Shown: positions 41,755-50,724, counted from the stretch's first letter. The stretch is 64,000 nucleotides of DNA from Palleronia pontilimi (GCF_016412875.1 NZ_JAEKPD010000002.1:310001-374000); one strand, 5' to 3'. Notes: generated from the letters alone by a model not told the origin. Made by a program: numbers and translations.

Positions 41755-42426
41755 CTAGAGCGCCGCTTTCCGCTCCAGCCCGCCCCGGGCAAGCCAGGCC
41801 ATGCTTCCCGCCGCGGATTCGACGGGGTCGATCACGGCGCAGGGCAGGTGCTTTCGCATGGTGTCCGTCACGTGGACCATGCCCGCGCATCCCAGGACGA
41901 TGGCGTCGACCCGGTCCCGGTCCACGGCCGCGCGGGCTTCGTCCAGGATCCGCGCCGACGCGTCTTGCGGGGATGTCTCGAGCGCCAGAACCGGCACGCC
42001 CGAGGCGCGCACCCTGCCAAGCAGCGTGCCATAGCCGTACGCCGCGACGTTTTCTTCCAGGATCGGCACGGAAACGGGCAGGGTCGTCACGACGCTGAAC
42101 CGCCAGCCGCGCAGCGCGCAGTGGACGAAAGCCGCCTGGCCCAGTCCCATCACCGGGCACGAAGCGCGCGATCTGACCTCGGCCAGCGCGGTGTCGTCAA
42201 AGCAGCCTATGATGATCCCCGACGCCCCCGACGCCTCGGCCCGGTCGGCCAAATCCAGCAGGGGCTGCGTCGCGGCAAGGCCATCCTCGCGGCCCTGGAT
42301 GGCGGGTGGCCCGTCATGGGATGTCCACCCGGTGAAGGCGATCCCGGGAGCGGTCGTCCGCGCCATCGCCACCATGGCGTCGGTCATGGCTTCGGTCCGG
42401 TTGGGGTTGATGATGATGACCGTCAA
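41755..42426 (-). CDS. Aspartate/glutamate/hydantoin racemase family protein
   Basis: The 223-residue protein has the Asp/Glu racemase layout: an N-terminal V-I-I-I-N-P-N-R-T strand and two cysteines in typical catalytic settings (I-I-I-G-C-F-D-D and I-V-L-G-C-A-G-M). The family interconverts amino-acid or hydantoin enantiomers without a cofactor. A TTG start at 42426 is chosen because the first in-frame ATG would remove the first beta strand. It lies 3 bases after the upstream permease stop and is the last gene of the ABC operon, so it probably acts on the imported compound or a breakdown product. The exact substrate cannot be read from sequence. Confidence 0.85.
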   Translation of the reverse strand: MTVIIINPNRTEAMTDAMVAMARTTAPGIAFTGWTSHDGPPAIQGREDGLAATQPLLDLADRAEASGASGIIIGCFDDTALAEVRSRASCPVMGLGQAAFVHCALRGWRFSVVTTLPVSVPILEENVAAYGYGTLLGRVRASGVPVLALETSPQDASARILDEARAAVDRDRVDAIVLGCAGMVHVTDTMRKHLPCAVIDPVESAAGSMAWLARGGLERKAAL

Positions 42427-42429
42427 GGC

Positions 42430-43269
42430 TCAGGCCACGCCCTTGCCCGCGTCGGATGCCCGGCGCGCGCGGCGCCTGCCGGTCAGCCAGACGCTGAACA
42501 GGCACACCCCGATGACGACGAACGAGAACACCGTCGTCAACGTCCCGAGCGCGAATATGACGGGCGACGTCACGTTCGTCGTCATGCCGAAGATCTCCAG
42601 CGGCAGCGTATTGTAACTGCCCGCCGTCAAAAGCGTGCGGGCGAACTCGTCGTAGGACAGCGTGAAGCCGAACAGCGCGACCCCGATCAGCGACGGGGCG
42701 ATGATCGGCAAAACGACGTGCCGGATCGTCTGCCACGGAGACGCGCCGAGATCGCGCGCGGCTTCCTCGTAGCTTCTGTCGAACCGGTTGAAGACGGCGA
42801 ACATGATCAACAGCCCGAAGGGCAGGGTCCAGGTCAGTTGCGCTCCGAAGCCCGAGGTGGCCCAGTGGATGCCGAGGCCCGATTGCGAAAAGATCAGCCC
42901 GACCCCCAGCGACACCAGGATCGACGGGATCACCAGCGACGTGACGATCAGGTAGAAGATCACGGTCGACCCGGCGAACCGCTTGCGAAACGCCAATCCG
43001 CCCATGACCGACACCACCACCGTCGTGACCATGACCATCAGCCCCAGCACCAGCGACCGCCGGAACGAGCCCCAGATATCGCCGACGGCCTGTTGCTCGA
43101 ACAGATCCCGGAACCAGTGCAGCGACACGCCGCGCATGGGAAATGTCAGCCCGCCCTGTGGTCCCTGGAAGGACAGGATCGCGATGGTGATCGTGGGTCC
43201 GTAAAGGAAGACAAGGAACAGCGCGAAGAAGGCCGACAGCAAGTAGAACGAGCGCGGGCGCGGCTCCAT
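42430..43269 (-). CDS. ABC transporter permease (PotC-like)
   Basis: The 279-residue integral membrane protein has about six spans. Its cytoplasmic EAA loop, Y-E-E-A-A-R-D-L-G-A-S-P-W-Q-T-I-R-H-V-V, docks the ATPase. The first span (F-F-A-L-F-L-V-F-L-Y-G-P) and the S-x-D-E-F-A-R-T segment near the C-terminus are typical of spermidine/putrescine-class PotC proteins. It begins one base after the stop of the preceding permease, so the two are translationally linked and should form a heterodimer. The substrate class (polyamine, amino acid or other cation) is open. Confidence 0.88.
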   Translation of the reverse strand: MEPRPRSFYLLSAFFALFLVFLYGPTITIAILSFQGPQGGLTFPMRGVSLHWFRDLFEQQAVGDIWGSFRRSLVLGLMVMVTTVVVSVMGGLAFRKRFAGSTVIFYLIVTSLVIPSILVSLGVGLIFSQSGLGIHWATSGFGAQLTWTLPFGLLIMFAVFNRFDRSYEEAARDLGASPWQTIRHVVLPIIAPSLIGVALFGFTLSYDEFARTLLTAGSYNTLPLEIFGMTTNVTSPVIFALGTLTTVFSFVVIGVCLFSVWLTGRRRARRASDAGKGVA

Positions 43270-43270
43270 G

Positions 43271-44188
43271 TCAAAGCTCCTTCAGGATATCGACGAAGCG
43301 CAGCAGGATGCCGATCACCATCAGCACCGTGATCAGAAGGATCACCGCCGTGGCCGAGGCCGACGGGTATTGCAACAGCGCGATGTCGTTGGAAATCAGC
43401 CGACCCACATTGGCCGACTGGCTGCCGGACATGAACCGCACGGTGATGAAGTCGCCCATCACCAGCGTGATGACGAAGATCGACCCGATCATGATGCCCG
43501 GCTTCGTCAGGGGCACGATCACGTGCCAGAGCGTCTGCCAGCCCGTGGCCCCCGCATCCGCCGCCGCCTCCAGAAGCGACCGGTCGATCCGCATCATCGT
43601 GTTGAAGATCGGCACCACCATGAACAGCGTGTAAAGATGAACGAAGGCCAGTATCACGCTGAAATCGCTGAAAAGAAGCCATTCCAGCGGCGCGTCTATG
43701 ACGCCCCAGGACATCAGCGTCGAATTGGCCAGCCCGTTGCGGCCCAGGAACGGGATCCACGAGATCATGCGGATGATGTTCGAGGTCCAGAACGGGATCG
43801 TGCAAAGCAGGAACAGGGCGATCTGCCAGTTCAGGCTGCGGACGTGGAAGGCCAGGAAATAGGCGACCGTGAAGCCGATCAGCAGCGTGAAGATCCAGGT
43901 GATGACCGCGTATTTCACCGTGTTGAAGAACACGCGGTAGGTCACGTCCGAGCCGAACAGGAACGCGTAATTGTCCAGTTGGAACGCCGGGTAGATCGAG
44001 AACTCGGTCGTCCCCCAAAAGCTGACGACCCCGATCATCAGGATCGGAAGCACCAGGAAGGCCGCCAGGATCAGCACCAGCGGCGTGGCCAGCAACCAGC
44101 CCGTGAGGTGCCGTGACTGTCCCGCCTTCGCGGGGGGCGTCGACAGGGCCGTGGCTGTGTCGGGCGAAGCAAGCGTCTGGTCTGTCAC
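43271..44188 (-). CDS. ABC transporter permease (PotB-like)
   Basis: The 305-residue membrane protein has about six spans and the EAA loop L-L-E-A-A-A-D-A-G-A-T-G-W-Q-T-L-W-H-V-I. GTG 44188 is the chosen start. An in-frame ATG farther upstream (near 44257) would read through the hairpin and almost into the binding-protein gene, whereas the GTG has an AAGGA-type site about 12 bases before it. Residues ~35-55 form the first span (L-L-A-T-P-L-V-L-I-L-A-A-F). It pairs with the downstream PotC-like permease. Confidence 0.88.
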   Translation of the reverse strand: MTDQTLASPDTATALSTPPAKAGQSRHLTGWLLATPLVLILAAFLVLPILMIGVVSFWGTTEFSIYPAFQLDNYAFLFGSDVTYRVFFNTVKYAVITWIFTLLIGFTVAYFLAFHVRSLNWQIALFLLCTIPFWTSNIIRMISWIPFLGRNGLANSTLMSWGVIDAPLEWLLFSDFSVILAFVHLYTLFMVVPIFNTMMRIDRSLLEAAADAGATGWQTLWHVIVPLTKPGIMIGSIFVITLVMGDFITVRFMSGSQSANVGRLISNDIALLQYPSASATAVILLITVLMVIGILLRFVDILKEL

Positions 44189-44212
44189 GGGTCCTGCCGT
44201 TCCTTCTAAGAA

Positions 44213-44247
44213 GTGCCCCGGCCGGGGAGGAGGATCGACCGGGGCAC
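44213..44247 (-). promoter_or_regulatory. Stem-loop between binding-protein and permease genes
   Basis: GTGCCCCGG (44213-44221) and CCGGGGCAC (44239-44247) form a perfect 9-bp stem just after the solute-binding-protein stop. No T-run follows on the minus strand, so it is more likely an RNA-stabilising or attenuating hairpin that raises binding-protein output over permease output than a full terminator. Confidence 0.6.
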
Positions 44248-44270
44248 CCAGGGTCATCGCGGCGAACGTC

Positions 44271-45545
44271 TTACGCCGCGACGAACTCGTTCCATTTGCG
44301 GACCATGTACTGGTTTTCGTCCATGACCGCGTTCCAGCAGGCGACCGCGCCCATGCGTTCCTCGAACGAGCCGCCATCGCGGACCTCGCCCGCTTGGGCC
44401 AGCGTGTCGCCGGTGGGCGAAGTGATGACGTCGGTCGCCTCCTTGCCCTCGAACCAGTAGCCCCATTCGTTCTGGGTCATGAACGCCTTCGAGGTTTCGG
44501 GCACGGCCGAGTAATAGCCCTGGCGCATCAGGTAACCGCCGACCCAGCCGGCCAGATACCAGTTGATGTAGTCGTAGGCGGCGTCCAGCTCCATGCCGCT
44601 CAGGTTCTTCGACAGCCCGATGCCGCCGCCCCAGCTGCGATAGCCCTCTTCCAGCGGCTGATAAAGACACGGGATGCCGCGCGACTTCACCGCCGTGATC
44701 GCGGGCGACCACATGGACTGGATCACCACCTCGCCCGACGCCATCAGGTTGACGCTTTCGTCGAAGGTCTTCCAGAAGGCGCGGAACTGGCCGTTGCGCT
44801 TGGCCTCGGTGAAGATGCCGATGGTCTTGTCGATCTCTTCGCGGGTCATGTTGCCCTTGTCGGCATACGTGATCTCGCCCATGGACTCGCAGACCATCGC
44901 CATGTCCATGATCCCGATCGAGCTGATGTCTAGGATCGACGCCTTGCCCGCGAATTCGGGATTCAGCAGCTCGGACCAGTTCGAGATCGGGCGGTCGATC
45001 AGGTCGGGCCGGATGCCCAGCGTGTCGGCGTTGTAGATCGTGGGGATCAGCGTCATCCAGCCGGATTCCTCGTCCACGAAGGTCGTGCTGCCGGGCCCCT
45101 CGACGAAACCCACCGTGTGCGGGGCGGTGCCCTGCGCGATGCTCGAGGTCGGGTTCAGCTTGCCGGTGCGGAAGATGCCGACGATCTTGTCGTAGTTCAG
45201 GATCCGGCTGGTATCCATCGCCTGAAGGTTGCCGGTCGGCCAGACCTTCTTGCAGATCCAGTATTCGATATCGGCGATGTCGAAGCTGTCGGGCTGGGTC
45301 GCCGCGCGCTGGGTCACGCTGTCGGAATCCAGCGCCGTCATCTCCAGCGTGAAGCCCAGGTCTTCCTTCACCTTCTGCGCCACGTCGTTCAGGTTCGACA
45401 CGCCTGTGCCGAACTGGCGCAGGGTGATGTTCTTGGTTTCCTGGCCCCATACCATCGGCGCGGGCAGCGTCGCCGCACCGACCGCGGCCGCACCCGATTT
45501 CAGGATGGAGCGCCGCGAGTAGCGGACCTTGGATATCGTCGTCAT
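44271..45545 (-). CDS. Extracellular solute-binding protein of the PotD/PotF-like ABC importer (Tat signal)
   Basis: The 424-residue periplasmic binding protein has a twin-arginine leader: S-R-R-S-I-L-K at about residues 10-16, then a small hydrophobic run A-A-A-V-G-A-A-T-L-P-A-P and a likely cleavage region before Q-E-T-K-N. The mature part has the two-lobe layout of family 1 binding proteins, with a central F-V-D-E-E-S-G-W-M-T-L-I-P segment. A Tat route implies folding, or possibly cofactor or metal loading, before export. It sits between the ATPase and permease genes and gives the importer its specificity. The ligand is unknown; the neighbouring racemase favours an amino-acid-like compound. 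Confidence 0.88.
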   Translation of the reverse strand: MTTISKVRYSRRSILKSGAAAVGAATLPAPMVWGQETKNITLRQFGTGVSNLNDVAQKVKEDLGFTLEMTALDSDSVTQRAATQPDSFDIADIEYWICKKVWPTGNLQAMDTSRILNYDKIVGIFRTGKLNPTSSIAQGTAPHTVGFVEGPGSTTFVDEESGWMTLIPTIYNADTLGIRPDLIDRPISNWSELLNPEFAGKASILDISSIGIMDMAMVCESMGEITYADKGNMTREEIDKTIGIFTEAKRNGQFRAFWKTFDESVNLMASGEVVIQSMWSPAITAVKSRGIPCLYQPLEEGYRSWGGGIGLSKNLSGMELDAAYDYINWYLAGWVGGYLMRQGYYSAVPETSKAFMTQNEWGYWFEGKEATDVITSPTGDTLAQAGEVRDGGSFEERMGAVACWNAVMDENQYMVRKWNEFVAA

Positions 45546-45581
45546 CTCAGTCTCCCTTTTCTGGAGGTCTTGAAGTGTCTG

Positions 45582-46565
45582 TCAGGCCTCGAGCGCACGT
45601 GCGGCCCGAGCGTCCCAGTCGAGGCCGACCGCCTCGCCCACATCCTTCGGCGCACCGAAGAAATCCTTGTCCGTCAGAAGCGCCGTCACGTCCTGGTTGC
45701 CCGCCACGCTCGCCGTCAGCGCCACGTGGGTGCCCTGGTATTCGACCGCCGTGATCCGTCCCTGGAGCCGTGCGCCTTCCGCCGGGCGCAGCCGCAATTC
45801 GTCCGCGCGGATCGCGATCTGGCCCTGGGGCAGGGCAATCACGTTGTGCGAGCCCAAAAAGCGCGCGACGAACGCCGTCGCCGGGGCCTCGAATACATCG
45901 CGCGTCGGCCCGGCCTGCTCGATCTTCGCGTCGTTCATCACCACGATCTCGTCGGCCAGCGCCAGTGCTTCGTCCTGTCCATGGGTGACGTGGATGAAGG
46001 TGATCTGTAGCTTGCGCTGCAATTTCCTGAGCTCGGCCCGCATGCGGACGCGCAGGAACGGGTCCAGCGCCGACAGCGGCTCGTCCAGCAGCAGGATCTG
46101 CGGCTCGGTGATGAGCGCGCGCGCCAGCGCCACGCGCTGCTGCTGCCCGCCAGACAGCTGCGCCGGAAGCCTGTCCGACAGCGCCGTCATCTCGACCAGG
46201 TCGAGCATTTCGGCCGCGCGCCGGGCGCGGGTCTTGGCATCGACACCCCGCATGCGGGGACCGAACGCCACGTTTTCCGCGACCGTCAGATGCGGAAACA
46301 GCGCGTAGCTCTGAAACATCATCGCCGTCCCGCGCAGCGCCGGTTGCAGCCGCGAGATGTCGCGCCCTCCCAGCAGGATGGCGCCATCGGTCACGCTTTC
46401 GTGCCCGGCGATCATGCGAAGCGTCGACGACTTGCCGCAGCCCGACGGCCCCAGCAGGCAGGCATAGGTGCCCGCGTGGAACAGGTGCGTGATCGCGTCG
46501 ACGGCCACGGTGTCGCCATACCGTTTCGTCAGACTGACAAGTTCCAGATCCAGCTCAGACCGCAT
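45582..46565 (-). CDS. ABC transporter ATP-binding protein (PotA-like)
   Basis: The 327-residue ATPase has Walker A G-P-S-G-C-G-K-S (39-46), a Q-loop F-Q-S-Y-A-L-F-P-H, signature L-S-G-G-Q-Q-Q-R-V-A-L-A-R-A-L, Walker B I-L-L-L-D-E-P-L-S-A-L-D and a C-terminal TOBE region. ATG 46565 follows a GGGGATGGA-type site. The frame stays open far upstream, but that extension would cross the regulator gene on the other strand and has no conserved sequence. It is the first gene of the five-gene importer operon and is transcribed divergently from the GntR gene. Confidence 0.9.
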   Translation of the reverse strand: MRSELDLELVSLTKRYGDTVAVDAITHLFHAGTYACLLGPSGCGKSSTLRMIAGHESVTDGAILLGGRDISRLQPALRGTAMMFQSYALFPHLTVAENVAFGPRMRGVDAKTRARRAAEMLDLVEMTALSDRLPAQLSGGQQQRVALARALITEPQILLLDEPLSALDPFLRVRMRAELRKLQRKLQITFIHVTHGQDEALALADEIVVMNDAKIEQAGPTRDVFEAPATAFVARFLGSHNVIALPQGQIAIRADELRLRPAEGARLQGRITAVEYQGTHVALTASVAGNQDVTALLTDKDFFGAPKDVGEAVGLDWDARAARALEA

Positions 46566-46709
46566 TCCATCCCCGCATACCGGCTTGAACCATCCTTGCG
46601 CAGGGCCCCGCGCGGACCGAAATCGTATCGTCCGGCGCGCCGACACAAAGCCGCGGGCTGGCGGAAAGCTGGGCAGCATCGTCGGAGAATGTCGAAAAAA
46701 GCGGCTAAA

Positions 46710-46721
46710 ATTGTACACAAT
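46710..46721. promoter_or_regulatory. Probable GntR/FCD operator in the divergent intergenic region
   Basis: ATTGTACACAAT has symmetric ATTGT/ACAAT arms, the form of operator bound by many FadR/VanR-type GntR regulators. It lies in the 228-base gap between the ATPase gene and the gntR gene. On the minus strand it contains TACAAT, a good -10 element, so a bound regulator would block the importer promoter. Confidence 0.6.
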
Positions 46722-46793
46722 CCCGCCCGTGTCGTCGCGGAAATCTTGTGCGTCCGGATCGGGTCTGCGACAGAATCGCGTGATGAGGTATCC

Positions 46794-47486
46794 ATGATGA
46801 ACGATTTGTCGCAGACCCGACCGCCATCGGCCGAGGCGATCGCCCGCGCGCTGACGCAAGCGGTGCATGAGCATCGCGTGCTGCCCGGCATGAAACTGTC
46901 GGAAGACGAGGTGGGCGAGATTTTCGGCGTCGGCCGCACGGTCGTGCGCCAGGCCCTGAGGGCGCTGGCCCACCAGGGGCTTCTGACGATCGAGCGGAAC
47001 CGGGGCGCGTTCGTCTCGCGCCCCTCGGTGAAGGAGGCGCGCGAGGTCTTCGAGGCGCGCGCCCTTCTCGAGCCACGGACGGCCCGCGCCGCGGCCGAGC
47101 GCACGACCGCCTACGACATCGCCCTTCTCGAGCGGCACATCGACCTCGAACACGCGGCACTCGACGCGGACCAGACCGGGGTCGCGTTGAACCTGTCGGG
47201 GCAGTTCCACATCGAAATCGCCCGGATCGCCGATCAGGCGACCATCGCGGATTTCATCCGGCAGCTCGTGTCCCGCTCGTCGCTGGTGATCGCGCTCTAC
47301 TGGCGGCGGCGCAATGCGCTGTGCGAAAGCCATGCCCACCATGCGTTGGTGAAGGCGCTGCGCACCCGCGACGGCGCGACGGCCGAGGACTTGATGAAGG
47401 GGCATCTGCTGGACTTGCTGTCGCAACTGGATCTTCGCGCCCAGCCGGACGCCAAGCTGTCCCTGCGCGACGCGCTCGGCAGATGA
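46794..47486 (+). CDS. GntR family transcriptional regulator (FCD/FadR subfamily)
   Basis: The ~230-residue regulator has an N-terminal winged helix (residues ~10-80: L-S-E-D-E-V-G-E-I-F-G-V-G-R-T-V-V-R-Q-A-L followed by L-A-H-Q-G-L-L-T-I-E-R-N-R-G-A-F-V). A helical FCD effector domain follows, with F-H-I-E-I-A-R-I-A-D and H-A-H-H-A-L-V-K-A-L segments supplying likely metal-binding His residues. Two adjacent ATGs occur (46794 and 46797) behind GAGG at 46785-46788; the spacing is 5 or 8 bases. It is divergent from the importer operon and very probably controls it through the ATTGTACACAAT site, responding to the transported compound. Confidence 0.88.
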   Translation: MMNDLSQTRPPSAEAIARALTQAVHEHRVLPGMKLSEDEVGEIFGVGRTVVRQALRALAHQGLLTIERNRGAFVSRPSVKEAREVFEARALLEPRTARAAAERTTAYDIALLERHIDLEHAALDADQTGVALNLSGQFHIEIARIADQATIADFIRQLVSRSSLVIALYWRRRNALCESHAHHALVKALRTRDGATAEDLMKGHLLDLLSQLDLRAQPDAKLSLRDALGR

Positions 47487-47643
47487 TCCGCAGGCCCGAC
47501 AGGCCGCGCTGAACGGCGACAGCGCGCCCATCCCGAGCGCCCATGAAGCCGATGCACGAATTGTGCTCGGTCAAATCGGCGCGCGTGCGTCCTGCTAATC
47601 TTCCCGAAAGCCCGACGGGCCGCGGTGAGAGGGACCGAAGCGC

Positions 47644-48603
47644 ATGGAATACAAGGATTACTACAAGATCTTGGGGTTGGAGCGCCAAGCCACGCAGGAC
47701 GAGATCAAGCGCGCCTATCGCAAGCTGGTGCGCAAGTACCACCCGGACGTGAACACCGGCCCCGATGCCGCCGAAGCCGAGCGAAAGTTCAAGGACGTCA
47801 GCGAAGCCTACGAGGTCCTGCAAGATCCCGAAAAGCGTGCGGCCTACGACCAGCTGGGGTCCAACTGGCAGGCCGGTCAGTCCTTCCGGCCGCCGCCCGA
47901 TTGGGACCAGGGGTTCGAATTTTCCGGCGGCGGCTTCACCCAGGCCGACCCCGAGCAATTCAGCTCGTTCTTCGAAGAGCTGTTTTCGCGGCATCCCGGC
48001 TTCGGCGGCGGCATGGGCGGCCGTCGGGATTATCACCCGCCGGGTCAGGACCACCACGCGAAAATCGTCATCGACCTGGACGAGGCGTATCGCGGTGGCA
48101 CGCGCGACTTCGCCTTGCGCAGGCCCGAGCTGGACAAGAACGGCCATGTCGTGTTGCGCGAACGCTCGATCCGCGTGGCGATCCCGAAGGGCATCACGGA
48201 AGGCCAGCACATCCGCCTGGCGGGGCAGGGTGCACCGGCCATGGGGCAAGGCAAGGCGGGGGATCTTTTCCTGGAAATCGCGCTGAAAGAACGCCCCGGA
48301 TTCCGCGTCGACGGGCGCGACGTGTACATGGATCTGCCCGTCACCCCGTGGGAGGCGGCGCTGGGCGCCAAGATCAATGTCGGCACGCCCGGCGGCAAGG
48401 TCGAATTGACCCTGCCCAAGCACGCGCAGACGGGCAAGAAGCTGCGCTTTAAGGGGCGCGGCATCCCGGGCAAGGCGCCCGGAAGTCTGTATGCCGTGGT
48501 CAAGATCGTCATTCCGCCAATCGAGACGCCGAAAGCGCGCGAGCTTTACCAGGAATTGGCCAAGGAACTGGACTACAACCCGCGCGCGGCACAGGGGGTA
48601 TAG
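47644..48603 (+). CDS. cbpA: DnaJ-like co-chaperone CbpA
   Basis: The 319-residue protein has an N-terminal J domain with H-P-D at 33-35, a Gly/Phe-rich linker (~75-130) and a type-II DnaJ C-terminal region, beginning near H-A-K-I-V-I-D-L, with L-P-V-T-P-W-E-A-A-L-G and L-R-F-K-G-R-G-I-P-G strands. There is no Cys-rich zinc domain, which separates it from DnaJ proper and makes it CbpA-like. It stimulates DnaK and in E. coli also binds curved DNA. The downstream cbpM begins 3 bases after its stop. The 157-base gap before it shows no clear promoter to my eye. Confidence 0.92.
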   Translation: MEYKDYYKILGLERQATQDEIKRAYRKLVRKYHPDVNTGPDAAEAERKFKDVSEAYEVLQDPEKRAAYDQLGSNWQAGQSFRPPPDWDQGFEFSGGGFTQADPEQFSSFFEELFSRHPGFGGGMGGRRDYHPPGQDHHAKIVIDLDEAYRGGTRDFALRRPELDKNGHVVLRERSIRVAIPKGITEGQHIRLAGQGAPAMGQGKAGDLFLEIALKERPGFRVDGRDVYMDLPVTPWEAALGAKINVGTPGGKVELTLPKHAQTGKKLRFKGRGIPGKAPGSLYAVVKIVIPPIETPKARELYQELAKELDYNPRAAQGV

Positions 48604-48606
48604 ATC

Positions 48607-48951
48607 ATGGCAAAGGAAAACACCCTGATCCCGATGAGCGAGGTGGTCGCGACGCTGTCGCTGACCGATCTGTGCCGGATCAGCGGATCCCCGGCGGACT
48701 GGATCATCGAGCTGGTCCACGAAGGCATCCTGGAGCCGGTGGGCGCGGGCAAGGCGGCGTGGCGGTTCGAAAGCTCGAGCGTCACGGTCATCCACAGGGT
48801 CCGGCGCCTGCAGGGCGATCTTGGCATCAACCTGCCCGGGGTTGCCCTGGCGTTGTCGCTTGCCGCCGAGAATGCGCAGCTCAAGCGGCGATTGTCCCAG
48901 GTCGAATCCAAGATGGCGATCCCCATCCAGATGCCGCCCGCCAAGCGCTAG
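48607..48951 (+). CDS. cbpM: Chaperone modulator CbpM
   Basis: The 114-residue protein has a MerR-like helix-turn-helix core: L-T-D-L-C-R-I-S-G, then W-I-I-E-L-V-H-E-G-I-L-E-P-V-G, then W-R-F, then I-H-R-V-R-R-L-Q-x-D-L-G-I-N-L-P-G-V-A-L-A-L. A C-terminal helix L-K-R-R-L-S-Q-V-E-S follows. CbpM binds the J domain of CbpA and inhibits its DnaK-stimulating activity. The size, order and 3-base spacing after cbpA match the standard pair. Confidence 0.88.
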   Translation: MAKENTLIPMSEVVATLSLTDLCRISGSPADWIIELVHEGILEPVGAGKAAWRFESSSVTVIHRVRRLQGDLGINLPGVALALSLAAENAQLKRRLSQVESKMAIPIQMPPAKR

Positions 48952-49051
48952 CCGCACCTCCAACGCTGCCGCACCGGCCGTCCCGAGTGGGACCGCAAGC
49001 GGTGGGCGTCGACAGCTGCCTGCCGGAACCCCAACCGCCCCGCCAATCGAC

Positions 49052-49065
49052 TTGACCGACATCAA
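49052..49065 (+). promoter_or_regulatory. FNR/FnrL-type anaerobic regulator box upstream of arcD
   Basis: TTGACCGACATCAA fits the FNR-family consensus TTGAY-N4-RTCAA with no mismatch. It lies 158 bases before the arcD start, in the 271-base gap after cbpM. If bound at -41.5 it would place transcription start near 49100. Nothing else notable was seen in the gap. Confidence 0.65.
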
Positions 49066-49222
49066 GCGCCCCGGCGCCGTTTCTGCCAATCCTGTCTCGA
49101 GTGCTGGCTCGGCGCGCGCCCGCGAAAGCGCCGCCCGGCCCGGCAATCTCCGGGTGCCGCATTCGGCACATGATCCCGGGCACCCGCGGCGAGACAAGCG
49201 ACTGCGATGGAAGGAGAAAGCG

Positions 49223-50695
49223 ATGCCAGCCGACATCACGACCCCCATCGGGTCGGCGCAGAAGAAGACCTCGTCCGGGTCGCTGGGCCTGCTGTCCCTG
49301 ACGGCGCTCGTGGTCGGATCCATGATCGGGGGCGGCGTCTTCAGCCTGCCGCAGAACATGGCCCGCGGTGCGTCGGCCGGAGCCGTCACGATCGGCTGGC
49401 TGGTCACCGGGGTCGGGATGCTGGCGCTTGCCTTCGTCTACAGGAACCTTTCGACCCGCAAACCCGCGCTGGATGCCGGGCCATATTCCTACGCGCGTGC
49501 GGGCTTCGGCAATTTCGTCGGTTTCAACAGCGCCTGGGGATACTGGCTCAGCGCGTGGCTGGGCAACGTGTCCTACGCCGTGCTGATCTTCGGCGCGCTC
49601 AGCTATTTCTACGCGCCCTTCGGCGACGAGGGGAACACCTGGCAGGCCATTGTCGGGGCGTCGATCTGCCTTTGGCTTGTCCATGCGCTGGTCCTGGCGG
49701 GCATCCGTCAGGCGGCCATCGTCAACGTCATCACCACCATCGCCAAGCTGGGGCCGATCTTCCTGTTCATCGTCCTGGCCTTCGTGGCGTTCAACATGCC
49801 GACCTTCACGCTGGATTTCTGGGGCAACGAAACGCTGGGGCTCGGCTCGATCACCGAGCAGGTCCGAAGCACCATGCTGGTGACGCTGTGGGTCTTCATC
49901 GGAATCGAAGGCGCAAGCGTGGGCTCGGGCCGGGCGCGTCGGCGCAGCGATATCGGAACCGCCACGATCCTGGGGTTCCTGAGCGTGCTCTGCGTCTATC
50001 TTCTGGTGTCTCTGCTGTCCCTCGGGGTCTTTTCGCAGCCCGAACTGGCCGCACTTCCCGACGCGGCCTCGATGGCCAACGTGCTCGAATCCATCGTTGG
50101 GCCCTGGGGGTCCGTCGTCGTGCGCGTCGGTCTGGTGATCTCGGTGGCGGGCGCCTTCCTGAGCTGGACGCTGCTGGCTGCGGAAATCCCGTTCCGGGCC
50201 GCGCAGGAAGGGATCCTGCCGGACGTCTTCGCCGTGGAGAACCAGAACGGATCGCCCGCCGGGGCGCTCTGGATCACCAATATCTGCATCCAGGTCTTCC
50301 TGGTCATCACGCTTTATTCGAACTCGACCTACCTCGCGCTCTTCTACATCGCCTCGACCGCGATCCTGGTGCCTTACGTGTTCTCAGGGGCCTACGCGCT
50401 GAAACTCGCCATGACCGGCGAAAGCTACGGCCCGCGCGAGCGGCGCGGCGGCGACTTGGCCATCGGCGCGTTGGCGACGGTCTATGGCATCTGGCTCGTC
50501 TATGCGGCGGGCCCGGCTTACCTTCTGATGTGTGCCATTCTCTACGCCGCCGGTATCCCGATCTACCTCTGGGCGCGCGGATCGCACGGCGCGCGGGCCT
50601 TCACCGCCACCGAAATTCTCATCGCGCTCGGGCTCGTCGGCGCCGCGATCCTGGCCGCGTACCTCATGTGGACCGGTGTCATCAGTGCCCTGTGA
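49223..50695 (+). CDS. arcD: Arginine:ornithine antiporter (basic amino acid APC transporter)
   Basis: The 490-residue APC-superfamily transporter has about 12-13 spans. The first contains the conserved [12 protein letters not shown] segment (~30-45) that binds the substrate backbone, and [11 protein letters not shown] occurs mid-protein. It exchanges external arginine for the ornithine made by the deiminase pathway, at no energy cost. ATG 49223 is chosen because AAGGAG precedes it and because upstream in-frame sequence is not transporter-like. It is first in the arcDABC-atp run, 29 bases before arcA. Annotation as arginine/ornithine rather than lysine or polyamine exchange rests on the adjacent arcABC genes. 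Confidence 0.88.
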   Translation: MPADITTPIGSAQKKTSSGSLGLLSLTALVVGSMIGGGVFSLPQNMARGASAGAVTIGWLVTGVGMLALAFVYRNLSTRKPALDAGPYSYARAGFGNFVGFNSAWGYWLSAWLGNVSYAVLIFGALSYFYAPFGDEGNTWQAIVGASICLWLVHALVLAGIRQAAIVNVITTIAKLGPIFLFIVLAFVAFNMPTFTLDFWGNETLGLGSITEQVRSTMLVTLWVFIGIEGASVGSGRARRRSDIGTATILGFLSVLCVYLLVSLLSLGVFSQPELAALPDAASMANVLESIVGPWGSVVVRVGLVISVAGAFLSWTLLAAEIPFRAAQEGILPDVFAVENQNGSPAGALWITNICIQVFLVITLYSNSTYLALFYIASTAILVPYVFSGAYALKLAMTGESYGPRERRGGDLAIGALATVYGIWLVYAAGPAYLLMCAILYAAGIPIYLWARGSHGARAFTATEILIALGLVGAAILAAYLMWTGVISAL

Positions 50696-50724
50696 CACCG
50701 GCATCGCTTCGAAGGAACATCGCC

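Noticed and set aside
46290-46793. Long N-terminal extension of the GntR regulator
   Set aside because: It would overlap the divergent ATPase gene and lacks any domain. The ATG pair at 46794/46797 has a ribosome site.
45582-47531. 649-residue version of the PotA-like ATPase
   Set aside because: The extra N-terminal half runs antisense through the GntR gene and its promoter. The conserved ATPase sequence begins just after ATG 46565.
48821-49222. N-terminal extension of arcD overlapping cbpM
   Set aside because: It is low-complexity Pro/Arg/Ser sequence; the transporter and a good AAGGAG site start at 49223.
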